A program made the position numbers and the translations under genes. This document shows, one piece after another, positions 9,312 through 17,953 of a DNA stretch of 64,000 nt. Under the pieces are notes generated by a model. It was not told the origin of the DNA, made no database searches, and was given only the letters and a program-made list of their open reading frames with translations. Each line of letters starts with the position of its first letter. Position 1 is the stretch's first letter. Origin of the DNA: Skeletonema tropicum (taxonomy: Eukaryota > Bacillariophyta > Thalassiosirophyceae > Thalassiosirales > Thalassiosiraceae); contig CM074148.1 in NCBI GenBank assembly GCA_037178625.1, forward strand, positions 930,001 to 994,000. The letters run 5' to 3'.

Positions 9312-10848
9312 GAAGGGATGGCTAGCAGGCGTTGACTTGCCCGCTCACATTCCAGTCGACATCCACGTTGGTCCCGAAGCTAAAGCCCAATTCAGAGTGC
9401 TCCTTGAGCATCTGGACGTTTGTGGGTTTGGCAGCCTTCTTAAGATCCCCAAGTCCGGTACAGGTGTCCCTGGTCCTTCTCCGATTCAGCATGCGGCGGG
9501 CTTCACCACTGCTGATCATAACCTTCAAGACTTGACTAGCATTACTACCCAAGCGGTTAACCTTGACAGGAAAGATGTCCTCAAGACGTCGGGTTGGATT
9601 CACGGAGCTACCACTGACGGTTTGGTGATTCCCTCTAAACTTATTCAGAAGGAACTTGACTTTGAGGCTACGGGAAATAATGGCAACGACAAATTAATTG
9701 CAGGATTGAAACAGCAACGACGGATCAAATCGGATCAACTCATGCACATTTTGCGTCAACATATCAATCATACATCCCTGGAAGCACTTCTTGCCCACAA
9801 GGATATTTATGTTTGGGAGAGGGAACGTGATGGTACGACTTTTTATTGCGGTCTCACAGTGTTGTGGTTAATTCTTGAGTCCATCGAACCAAAGACAGTA
9901 GTCGACGCCCAGGATTATGAGACGCTCATTGAGTCTTTATCCCTGGTGGAGGATTGCGATGGAGACGTACGCCACCAGTACCTCAGTAAACTCAAAACTG
10001 CTCGCGATGAATTGACTATCAGGCATGGGAAGGATCGCATGACGGACAATAAGTTCATGAAGCATCTCTTTGGCGGTCTTTCGGTGGTTACTCAACCGAC
10101 TTTTCAAGCTCTTGTCAGCACTCATCGTTCCAAATACTTGATGGGAGATCTTGACAGCAAGGGCCTCGAGGAGTTCTTGCGCAAGTTGGATAAGCTTTAC
10201 ACCTCCCTTCTCACTGGTAAGGAGTGGTCGGTTCTCGCTGAACCAGACCCGAAGATGATTGCACTTACTACTGAGAACAAGGCGCTGCAGAAGAAAGTGA
10301 GCAAGCTAGAGCAGCAGGCTTCGCAGCAGGGTGGAAATACTGGATCCAAGGGTGGCAGTGGAAAGGGCAATGAGGGCTACACGAACGATCAGGGAATAAG
10401 AATAAGTGTTGCTGGACCTCCTGGAACCAATGCTTACCAGATCGAGCTCTGGCGCACAGTCAAAAAGGGCCCCTCCATCACCAAGCAGGTCGGCGATAAG
10501 ACTGTCAAATACTTCTGGTGCACCAAGCACCGTCATGGGAAAGGATTATACATGCGACAAAATAAGTCGGATCCGGATCGTCATGATCATGAGGAATGGA
10601 AGAAGGGGAAAGGTTCAGATAAAAAGAAGAGACGCGACAAGCGGAGCAGGAAGCGCGGTGGAGACGACTCTAGCGTCAACTCATCCGCTTCCGACCAACC
10701 TCGCCTTGTGGTTAAGAAGCTGAAGAACGAGAAGAGCGTGAATGTGTTGGTTACCAAATATGGATTGACTCATGAGGATGCTATGGCACTCGCACACGAT
10801 CCAGACGTCTTGGGTGGGGGGAGTGATAGTGATAGCTCGGGAAACTAG
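9310..10848 (+). CDS. Element A Gag, main part
   Basis: 512 codons in frame with the piece left of MULE1; no real start exists here because the frame enters through the transposon's right flank. In retroelements Gag forms the RNA-packaging particle. The protein is mixed helical (LHILRQHINH-like, DYETLIESLSLVEDCDGDVR, KELYTSLL), then a coiled coil around residue 320-335 (ENKALQKKVSKLEQQ), a Gly/Ser linker, and a highly basic tail (KKKRRDKRSRKRGGDD) that may bind RNA in place of a CCHC knuckle; a lone CTKHRHGKG stretch lies nearby. It ends with TAG at 10846-10848, 80 bp before the first ATG of pol in another frame. Assignment rests on position between LTR and pol. Confidence 0.8.
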   Translation: MKGWLAGVDLPAHIPVDIHVGPEAKAQFRVLLEHLDVCGFGSLLKIPKSGTGVPGPSPIQHAAGFTTADHNLQDLTSITTQAVNLDRKDVLKTSGWIHGATTDGLVIPSKLIQKELDFEATGNNGNDKLIAGLKQQRRIKSDQLMHILRQHINHTSLEALLAHKDIYVWERERDGTTFYCGLTVLWLILESIEPKTVVDAQDYETLIESLSLVEDCDGDVRHQYLSKLKTARDELTIRHGKDRMTDNKFMKHLFGGLSVVTQPTFQALVSTHRSKYLMGDLDSKGLEEFLRKLDKLYTSLLTGKEWSVLAEPDPKMIALTTENKALQKKVSKLEQQASQQGGNTGSKGGSGKGNEGYTNDQGIRISVAGPPGTNAYQIELWRTVKKGPSITKQVGDKTVKYFWCTKHRHGKGLYMRQNKSDPDRHDHEEWKKGKGSDKKKRRDKRSRKRGGDDSSVNSSASDQPRLVVKKLKNEKSVNVLVTKYGLTHEDAMALAHDPDVLGGGSDSDSSGN

Positions 10849-10928
10849 AGTGCCCGGAGTGCGAGGGTGATTTACGCAAAGCTGATTTCTTGGATGTAAT
10901 CCTAATTTTGCTTTGTTTTCCACTCCGA

Positions 10929-13301
10929 ATGGCACTAACTCCCGCTATTACCCTCATTATGAACGTGATCGTTTACACTACAATGTACATCATCAAGTTC
11001 GCTGGTTCCCCGTCTGTGTATTTAACAGCCCTTGACAGAGCCTATGGTTCGTTCTCGGTTCGCAATCAAGAATGGCTTCTCAACTTCGTTCGATGGATCC
11101 TGATTCATTTGATCTATTTGGCACATTGGATACTCTGTCTTGCGCAGTTACCGCTCCAGTTCTTCAACGTCTTTTATTCGGCAATGGTGTTCTGGCCAAA
11201 GTTCTTTTTCAATCTTTTCGGTCCTTCCTCGGCAGGCCGATCAATTTGGATGATATTATGCAATCCCGAGGGAGATCCTCCTTCCAAGCGTGCGAGGAAG
11301 TATTCGGCACGGCAGGAAGAGCTTAACGATTGCCACATATCTTTACGTCCCACGAATTCGAAGCTTAATGTTTTCACGTCCTATCAAGTTGGCGGTGCTC
11401 ATGTGCATTTGGCTTCACCCCTCAATCGGCAGGTTAGTCTTGGAGTTACAGCTGCTATTGATTCTGCTACTGTGTTCCCGTATTTCGACGACCCGCTCAG
11501 ACTTTCAGTAGCGTATGCATACGTTGCCAAGAGTATTAAGGAACCACCCGACTGCGTGTTGCAGTACTTATGGGCGATGTCCTGGCATTTCTTTTGGGCA
11601 TTCATTTACGTTGTTAAGGGTTACTGCAGGTTGAGGTACAATTTGGAGTGCAAGTACATTGCGCAGCTTTTTGGACAGGAGTTTCCGGATACAACTGGCT
11701 CGCAGGATATTTTGAAGGTGCATTGCTTAGCCACTGGTGGAGCTCCCAAGCAGGAAATCATCTCTTTTGACTCAGATGGCATTCCGTTTATAGTGGACTC
11801 AGGCGCCGACTGCATTATAAGCAATGTTCGTGCTCTTTTCAAGGATTTGTCTGCTATCTCAACGGTGGTCCACACTGCTAGCGGTCCTGACACCCGCACT
11901 CGTTACGAGGGAGTCAACGCAGATGGGAAGACTCATATTATTCGTCTGGCAGATGGTACGAAGATGACAGTTCATGACTGTTACCTTCAGAAGCACCTTC
12001 AACCATCGTTTGACAATATTCCGCAGACTCCTCTCGATTATAAGAATGAAGTGGGCGTAGGCATTTCGCAGGAGGAAGCTCAGCGCCTGGCTCGACCTAA
12101 GGCTTTGTCGCCAGTGCAGCAGGAGTTACTTTCTTGGCATCACCGTCTTTACCACCTTAAGTTCAAGCGTATCTTCACGCTTGCTCGTTTGGGAATCCTT
12201 CCTAAGTCCCTTTTGGAGTGTGAGAAAACAGCACCTCTCTGTCTAGAATGTCAATTTGGTCAGGCCAAGCGTCGGGCTTGGAGATTTAAAGGAAAGAAAT
12301 CTGGTTCAACTCAGAAGAAATCCGAGACCAAACCAGGGGATGGCGTATCGGTGGATCAAATCGTTAGTGCCCAGCCAGGGCTGGTTCCTCAGATGAGCGG
12401 TTTTCTTACGCACGATAGACTCTGGGGAGCAACAACATTTGTCGACCATGTGAGTGATTACGTTTACGTCCATCTTATGAAGAATTTCTCTATTGAGGAA
12501 ACTTTATCAGCGAAGAAAGCCTTTGAGAAGATCTTTTCGGGGGCAGATTGTGAGGTCCGGTCATATAGAGCTGACAATGGACGCTTTGCTGATTCGAAAT
12601 GGCAGGAATCTTGTGACAAGCTCGGTCAAGGGCTGACGTTTTGTGGCGTAGGTAACCACAGACAGAACGGAAAGATTGAAGCCAAGAATAAACAGTTGAC
12701 GCTTGCTGCTAGGACGCTACTCTTGCACGGGATGAGACTATGGCCTGAAATGATATCTACCTACTTCTGGCCATTTGCGATGAAAGCAGCAGCGGAAGCG
12801 CACAACAAACTTGCAATTGATGCCGATGGAAATACTCCAGAATCACGCCTTTTTGGTGTCAAGCAACCTGAATCTCTACCAGTTCAATCCTTCCATACGT
12901 TATTCTGCCCGGTCTTCGTGTTAGACCATCGACTTCATTCAGCAGGAGGTTCTGTCCCCAAATGGGACCCTCGCGCTCGGTGTGGTGTATATCTTGGACA
13001 TTCTCCCTTGCATGCTGGCAGTGTCGCTCTGGTATTCAATCCCTCGACGGGGAGAGTTTCGCCAGCGTATCACGTAGTTTTCGATGACACTTTCTCAACT
13101 GTTCCTTATATGAGAGCCGCATCGTTGCCGCCAAATTGGGAGGATCTCGTCAAGAATTCTTCAGAGATTGCAACCACCGAAGAGTTTGATCTTGCAGAAA
13201 ATTGGACAAATGAGTTAGATTCGGATAATTTGAATTCGCCCGTGCAAACGGCAGGTCCCTCCTTGACCCAAGATTACGGACCCTTTCGCTATTGTTCCTG
13301 A
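10929..13301 (+). CDS. Element A Pol, protease-integrase part
   Basis: First ATG at 10929; the frame is open from 10890. Residue numbers count from 10890. An unusual N-terminal region (residues about 1-120) has several long hydrophobic segments (TPAITLIMNVIVYTTMYII; LLNFVRWILIHLIYLAHWIL; VFYSAMVFWPKFFFNLF). An aspartic protease motif IPFIVDSGADC lies near residue 300, an integrase HHCC zinc site (WHHRLYHLKF...CLECQFGQAKR) near 416-445, and the DDE core shows VSVDQI near 488, RADNGRF near 561 and GKIEAKNK near 595. After the integrase, the chain runs into an acidic linker and stops at 13299-13301. The RT continues in the +1 register, and both frames are open just before the stop, so a single-base change or a frameshift site explains the break. 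Confidence 0.9.
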   Translation: MALTPAITLIMNVIVYTTMYIIKFAGSPSVYLTALDRAYGSFSVRNQEWLLNFVRWILIHLIYLAHWILCLAQLPLQFFNVFYSAMVFWPKFFFNLFGPSSAGRSIWMILCNPEGDPPSKRARKYSARQEELNDCHISLRPTNSKLNVFTSYQVGGAHVHLASPLNRQVSLGVTAAIDSATVFPYFDDPLRLSVAYAYVAKSIKEPPDCVLQYLWAMSWHFFWAFIYVVKGYCRLRYNLECKYIAQLFGQEFPDTTGSQDILKVHCLATGGAPKQEIISFDSDGIPFIVDSGADCIISNVRALFKDLSAISTVVHTASGPDTRTRYEGVNADGKTHIIRLADGTKMTVHDCYLQKHLQPSFDNIPQTPLDYKNEVGVGISQEEAQRLARPKALSPVQQELLSWHHRLYHLKFKRIFTLARLGILPKSLLECEKTAPLCLECQFGQAKRRAWRFKGKKSGSTQKKSETKPGDGVSVDQIVSAQPGLVPQMSGFLTHDRLWGATTFVDHVSDYVYVHLMKNFSIEETLSAKKAFEKIFSGADCEVRSYRADNGRFADSKWQESCDKLGQGLTFCGVGNHRQNGKIEAKNKQLTLAARTLLLHGMRLWPEMISTYFWPFAMKAAAEAHNKLAIDADGNTPESRLFGVKQPESLPVQSFHTLFCPVFVLDHRLHSAGGSVPKWDPRARCGVYLGHSPLHAGSVALVFNPSTGRVSPAYHVVFDDTFSTVPYMRAASLPPNWEDLVKNSSEIATTEEFDLAENWTNELDSDNLNSPVQTAGPSLTQDYGPFRYCS

Positions 13302-13371
13302 TCAGAATAACCACGATAGTGAATTAAGCCCCGCTCGAGCAACCTCCTCCTCAGAATCACGGAAACGTACA

Positions 13372-15495
13372 GTGCAGCCTTCCGAGGGAGAGAAATCGGC
13401 ACAAACATCTTCAAATAGGTTGAAGGTGACGTTTGAGAATGACAAGAACGCTGCAGCAAGTTCACCGTCGACCAAGCGCACCAAATTGAATGATGAGCCG
13501 TCTGCAGGCACATCCCGAGCAATTGTCCCGCCAGCAGAAAATGCACATCCAACATCCGATCCTTTATCTATGCCGCGCATCATCAATCTAGACGAAGCAG
13601 GGCTACGTAGATCGGAACGTATTGCAGCAGCGAAAGAGTTAAAAGATGCAACAACAAAGGAAGGAACTAAGGTGTTTGCTGTGTCACTCTTTACCGCACT
13701 TGGAACGGTAGGGTCAATTACTCTACCAGATTACGGCCGCAATACAGAAGAAGAGCTTTCGTGGGGTGATCGATGCATGAATAGGTTTTATGAAGTCAAC
13801 GAGCTGTACGATGGTACCTGCAATCAATTGCACTTTATGTCTTTCTCCACCGAGTCTGACCAAGTGGCGTCGAATGAGGTCTTCACTTATTCGCAGGCAA
13901 TGAAACAGCACGATGTAGAGGACTTTCAGGAAGCCATGAAGAAGGAAATCGCAGATCACACCGAGAGAGAGCACTGGGTCCTAGTCCCTCGTTCGTCTAT
14001 GCCGAAGGGAAAGAAAGCTATCATGTCGATTTGGTCTTTTAAGAGGAAGAGGCTCCCGACTGGGGAACTGCTTAAGCATAAAGCTAGGCTGTGCGCTCAT
14101 GGAGGGATGCAGAAGTGGGGGGAGAATTACTGGGAAACCTACTCACCAGTCGTGAATATGCTCACGGTTCGTCTTATCCTTCTCATCTGCAAGATTCACA
14201 AGCTTCACAGCAAATCGATCGATTTTGTATTAGCGTTCCCCCAGGCCGACTTAGAGGAAGACATCTGGATGGAAATCCCTTTGGGAGTAGCTGTCAAGTC
14301 GAAGGATGGAGGTTCTTATCTATTGAAGTTGAAGAAGAATCTCTACGGACTAAAGCAAGGAAGTCACAATTGGTTCAAGCATCTTGAGCAGGGTTTGCGG
14401 AAACGTAGACTCATTCCTTCCGAAGTTGATCCCTGCCTTTATTTGAAGAAGGGTTTAGCAGTGCTTACGTACGTAGATGATTGCATTTTGGTTTCTACGA
14501 GCAAGAAAGCGATTGACGATCTTGTTGAAAGTCTCAAGAATGGAGAGGAAAAGTTCATTCTCACCGATGAAGGAGACATAGACAAGTTTCTTGGCATAGA
14601 GATCAAGCACTTCGAAGACGGATCATTTGAACTTTCACAACCACACCTTATTACGAGAATCCTCCAACTACTCAAGCTCGATAACAACAATCAATGGAAG
14701 TCTAGCACGAACTCGCGACGAACCCCTTCGGAGCAAGTAATCCTACACAGGGATTCCGAGGGAGATGAACGGAGATATGCAAAGGACTGGAACTATCGAA
14801 CGGCAGTGGGAATGCTCACATACCTTCAGGGAAATTCCAGACCAGACATTTCAGTTCATGTCCACCAATGCGCAAGATTTTCAGTTGATCCAAAGCGGAG
14901 TCACGAGAGGGCAATCATTAATATTTGCAGGTATCTTTTGATGAATAGAGACAGAGGAATTATCTACAAACCGGACACTAGCAAAGGATTAGAATGTTAT
15001 GTGGATGCGGATTTTGCTGGAGGTTGGCAGAAGGCAGATGCTGAGTCAGCTGATAGTGTGATGTCGCGAACTGGATACGTTCTTATGTACGCAGGTTGTC
15101 CGATCCATTGGGTAAGTAAGTTGCAAACGGAGATAGCTTTGAGCACAGCAGAAGCGGAGTATATTGTGCTTTCGCAGTCGTTAAGAGAAGTTATCCCGCT
15201 GATGACTATGATGAAAGAGTTGAAGTCGGCATTTCCAATCGAGATTCAGGTACCAAACTTCAATTGCACGGTGCACGAAGACAATCAGTCTTGCATCAGC
15301 ATGGCTACTAGGCAGAAGTTCTCACCCCGAACGAAGCATATTGCTTTGAAGTATCATCACTTCCGCTCCTACGTTGACTCCAAGCGAATCGAGATTCAAT
15401 ACATCAATACGCACGATCAGCTGGCTGACAGCCTGACAAAGCCACTTGGTGCGAATCTATTCTTGGCTCATCGTAAGATGTTGATGGGATGGTAA
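13372..15495 (+). CDS. Element A Pol, reverse transcriptase-RNase H part
   Basis: The frame is already open upstream of 13372 (DPFAIVPDQNNHDSELSPAR) and overlaps the end of the integrase ORF, so 13372 (GTG) is not a true start. The RT domain shows WSFKRKR, HKARLCAHGG, YSPVV, IDFVLAFPQADLEEDIWME and LKKNLYGLKQG, and the catalytic YVDD sits near residue 365. The copia connector (YRTAVGMLTYLQGNSRPDIS) follows. RNase H shows CYVDADFAGGW near 542, STAEAEY near 590, EDNQSC near 640 and KHIALKYHHFR. Stop at 15493-15495, then 33 bp with a purine run to the 3' LTR. All catalytic residues I can check are present. Confidence 0.92.
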   Translation: MQPSEGEKSAQTSSNRLKVTFENDKNAAASSPSTKRTKLNDEPSAGTSRAIVPPAENAHPTSDPLSMPRIINLDEAGLRRSERIAAAKELKDATTKEGTKVFAVSLFTALGTVGSITLPDYGRNTEEELSWGDRCMNRFYEVNELYDGTCNQLHFMSFSTESDQVASNEVFTYSQAMKQHDVEDFQEAMKKEIADHTEREHWVLVPRSSMPKGKKAIMSIWSFKRKRLPTGELLKHKARLCAHGGMQKWGENYWETYSPVVNMLTVRLILLICKIHKLHSKSIDFVLAFPQADLEEDIWMEIPLGVAVKSKDGGSYLLKLKKNLYGLKQGSHNWFKHLEQGLRKRRLIPSEVDPCLYLKKGLAVLTYVDDCILVSTSKKAIDDLVESLKNGEEKFILTDEGDIDKFLGIEIKHFEDGSFELSQPHLITRILQLLKLDNNNQWKSSTNSRRTPSEQVILHRDSEGDERRYAKDWNYRTAVGMLTYLQGNSRPDISVHVHQCARFSVDPKRSHERAIINICRYLLMNRDRGIIYKPDTSKGLECYVDADFAGGWQKADAESADSVMSRTGYVLMYAGCPIHWVSKLQTEIALSTAEAEYIVLSQSLREVIPLMTMMKELKSAFPIEIQVPNFNCTVHEDNQSCISMATRQKFSPRTKHIALKYHHFRSYVDSKRIEIQYINTHDQLADSLTKPLGANLFLAHRKMLMGW

Positions 15496-15528
15496 TATCG
15501 AGGTAGGTAATGTCTCGCTACGAGGGAG

Positions 15529-15771
15529 TGTTAGAATAGACGATATAGGAGTTTGTCCCAGCGGTAGTCGCACCGGGACCGCTTACTCCTTACTTGACTT
15601 GTTCTAGCTCGACTCTCGACGGCACGTCGACCAACGCTCTTGTCCGCCCGAATACACAATAGAAGTAAATAGTAAAACCCCCTTTACTGTGTGGTGTTGT
15701 TCCATATAACGTACGTCCTTAGACGGTTGGAACGGCATCCACTAAACACTTCTATTACCGTAATAGTAACA
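15529..15771 (+). repeat. 3' LTR of element A
   Basis: 243 bp, reads as identical to the 5' LTR and is followed by the GATAT duplication. Confidence 0.95.
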
Positions 15772-15776
15772 GATAT
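15772..15776. repeat. Target-site duplication of element A, right copy
   Basis: GATAT, matching 6592-6596. Confidence 0.92.
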
Positions 15777-16312
15777 TCATCCAACTGCGGTGAAGACATT
15801 TCCCAAAATTCTCCTCTGTTATCCGTCATGTTCACATGTGAGGTAGGGTGATGTACCCCAAGAATGGACATGGCATGGCTATCCCAACTCTCCCCATGAA
15901 GTGTGTGTTTGTAACTATTCACGCCAACTCCATCGATACCAAATAAGCCATCAGCCAAAATGTCCTCAGTTTGTAGATAATTTTTGTTGTTGTTGTTGTT
16001 GTTGCTGTCTGATTTCAGCAGCTCTAATTTATCCGCATCATTATTGGGTGTCATCCCATCTCTATTCTTCAATGCGTTGACCTTATTCAAATCCGTCTCC
16101 ATCATCTTCACAATGGTAGTCCAACTAGCAATTCCATCAACCACCGCCACTATATTGGGGTAATCGAAGAACAGGTTGTTTTTCTGACAACAATTTATTT
16201 GAGCGACCTTCGCCTTCTGAGTTTCAACGCTCTGGATAAGTGGTTTGTCTGCAGGATGGATATTTAAACCCAACGAAAGGAAAGACAACGATGGTACGAT
16301 AGTACGTAACAT
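15777..16312 (-). CDS. Unknown ORF of element B (N-terminal part)
   Basis: ATG at 16312. The frame reads to the A insertion point (…SSPQLDEY) and continues in the same register at 6591. About 180 codons: a mildly hydrophobic start (MLRTIVPSLSFLSLGLNI), a middle with an Asn run, and short motifs such as DILADGLFGIDGVGVNSY. Nothing in it resembles Gag, protease or a known host enzyme. It is the first coding part after the B leader, the position where Gag would be expected. Its last codons before a false stop at 15755 belong to the LTR of A. Confidence 0.55.
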
Positions 16313-16641
16313 TGTGCAGTCGTATTCGGCCTACAGGGCTAAACGCCGGGGTTGTGTTCCACGCCACAGCTGAGGGAAAACGCTCTTATGGGAGACCTAT
16401 CTCTAGACTCCAGGATTTCGTGCCCAACTCTTATCTTAATTAGGTTCACAACTACGATCACCTTCACTAAGATCTATCTTCAAACTTCATGTATCCTTGT
16501 ATTCCGACGCGTGGTGTTCGCTCCGTTTCCGGTGTCCTCATGAATCTGACGTGTGCAGTTAACATGCAATTACCAGCAACCCAAGTCCCCCTTGGACCAG
16601 TGACTGCAGCGCTCAGCTTCGAGAAAAAAAACTCGAAAAGC
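16313..16641 (-). other. Leader of element B between 5' LTR and first ATG
   Basis: About 330 bp without a supported gene. Directly inside the 5' LTR the minus strand reads TGGCTTTTCGAG, which begins with TGG as primer-binding sites do, and forms a small hairpin with CTCGAAGC 8 nt further on. The tRNA could not be assigned by eye. Confidence 0.4.
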
Positions 16642-16823
16642 CAACAAAATGGATTGGAGCAAAGCTCCGGGTCACTTACGTTGTTTGCTTGCAAAGCGGA
16701 GTCAGTGGAATAACTACTAGGTTGAGATGTACAATCTGTTTCAATATCTAATTTTTTAAAAAGGTACTCGTATCTATCGTACTAATAGAGTCCGTATCTA
16801 CCTGAACTCGTACCAGTTTGTCA
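16642..16823 (-). repeat. 5' LTR of element B
   Basis: 182 bp, matching 1897-2124 except for a missing 45-nt block, one substitution and a one-base indel. It ends (plus strand) GTTTGTCA at 16823. Confidence 0.85.
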
Positions 16824-16827
16824 ATCC
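16824..16827. repeat. Target-site duplication of element B, right copy
   Basis: ATCC, matching 1893-1896; lies inside BspA-like gene 1. Confidence 0.7.
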
Positions 16828-17196
16828 TGACAGATGACAGGTAGATGCTCCCCAAAGAATCATGGCAGTCAACGAATGCGTACTCTTTTACTATTTCGAG
16901 CTCGTCACATTCTACAAGTAACAATCAGCGAATGCCCACCTCTCCACAACTCTGACACCCTGCATGATTATCCGCCTCAAACTAACGCAGCCATTGAATG
17001 CCTTTTCCTCAATTGTTTCGACTTTGTCATGGCAAATGACTTCAATTATGTTAGAATGGTATTGGAATGCCCTGCGCAGAACGACTGTGACGGAATCATC
17101 TACGATGACGATGATCTTTCTACCACGAGGAATAACTTCACCCTCCTCACCTCTGTAAATGTATTGTGTAATATTATTGTCACCCTCGGCCGCCAT
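16828..17196 (-). pseudogene. BspA-like LRR gene 1, upstream piece
   Basis: ATG at 17196 (MAAEGDNNITQYIYRGEEGE). The family signature follows: HSNIIEVICHDKVETIEEKAF, LRRIIMQGVRVVERWAF. At about 16912 a small deletion shifts the frame (stop at 16912); the repeat then resumes in another frame (VECDELEIVKEYAFVDCHDS) up to the insertion site of element B. The gene therefore suffered a frameshift, an LTR insertion and loss of its 3' half. BspA-type LRR proteins (LRR_5-like) are usually surface or protein-binding modules; the role here is unknown. Confidence 0.85.
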
Positions 17197-17953
17197 GATG
17201 GAGCAACATCAAGATATTATTATGATGATTAATAGAGCACAAAACCAATTGATAATGCTGAGCGCACAGTTGTGTATCTTCTTGTTTATTCTTCACCGTT
17301 TCTTGCAGGAAATCAATAATTTGGATATCTACTCAGCTGGCTACAATATTCTTCTCTGCTGTATTGATGATATTATTGTCTTCCATCTTCCAGCACATCA
17401 TAGTATAGTATGCTATGCAGGTTGTTGGTCGGTTGTTGCAAGTCGCAAGCTAGCATCAATCAAGGCAAGCTCAGTCGGCGTGCTACACGTGGAGCCTCAG
17501 TTCTCAGATACTAGCATGCATTAGAACATCATGTGTTGATCGACACCCTTCGATCGTTGCAGTGGCCGGTGTCAGCCTCCAATACTATCCACGTAGCTCA
17601 TCTGCTGATTGCTGGTACTCCTACCTCTCTAGCTTGAGGACAATCTGGGCAAGTAGCTCGAGAGAGAGCCAAGGGGTGACTGTCATGGTCACGACTTTTA
17701 AGTCCATAATTTACGAAGCTCTACGGCACTCATTTCAACCGGCTGATTATCTAAATACAGCTATCTCTAATGACTTTGCCCTCGGAAGGCCTTATGTATG
17801 TTATATATCATTATCAACGAACTCTAATCATTTGTCTGCATCAGTTATTGTCAAATGACCCCACCTTTCCCTCAAGAGAAGAGCGGACATGTTCGGATTA
17901 GTTATCATCATATTTGTTTCTCCACCTTCTTCTATTCCGGAGAGCTATCAGGC
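17197..17953. other. Intergenic region between BspA-like genes 1 and 2
   Basis: Plus-strand frames at 17159-17524 and 17562-17858 show no recognisable protein features and are not supported. The right end carries CCCTCAAGAGAAGAGCGGA (17871-17889), a motif seen downstream of other BspA-like copies (19395, 52916 in diverged form), so it belongs to the shared 3' flank of the family. Confidence 0.5.

Larger units (their letters stand above)
6597..15771 (+). mobile_element. Copia LTR retrotransposon A, full length, nested in element B
   Basis: 243-bp LTRs (6597-6839 and 15529-15771) begin TGTTAGAATAG and end AGTAACA, and are flanked by GATAT. The order gag, protease, integrase, RT, RNase H is that of Ty1/copia. 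The LTRs read as identical by eye, so insertion is recent. Without the MULE in its gag the element is about 7.1 kb. Coding is interrupted by a shift near 7040 in gag, the MULE at 7275-9302, and a one-base shift near 13260-13290 between integrase and RT, so this copy is probably not autonomous. No primer-binding site could be matched by eye after the 5' LTR. A short purine run (CGAGGGAG) precedes the 3' LTR. Confidence 0.95.
1897..16823 (-). mobile_element. LTR element B, non-autonomous copia-like, with nested insertion
   Basis: B is bounded by direct repeats of 228 bp (1897-2124) and 182 bp (16642-16823), flanked by ATCC. Transcription direction is minus. Without element A nested in it, B is about 5.7 kb. 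Just inside its 3' LTR is a purine run (GGGGAG), as in fragment C. Its interior shows a long coding region of unknown function (16312-15777, continued at 6591-5954, then 6048-2176), ending in a short copia RNase H stub. No protease, integrase or RT motif is visible. I infer a non-autonomous element moved in trans by a C-like copia. Its two LTRs differ by one substitution, a 1-nt indel and a 45-nt indel, so insertion is not ancient. Confidence 0.8.

Noticed and set aside
13260..13372. Programmed frameshift between integrase and RT of element A
   Set aside because: Copia usually encodes these in one frame, and a single-base change explains it; kept only as a possibility under the element A finding.
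16834..17232. 132-codon plus-strand ORF
   Set aside because: Antisense shadow of BspA-like gene 1; similar shadows occur opposite every BspA copy.
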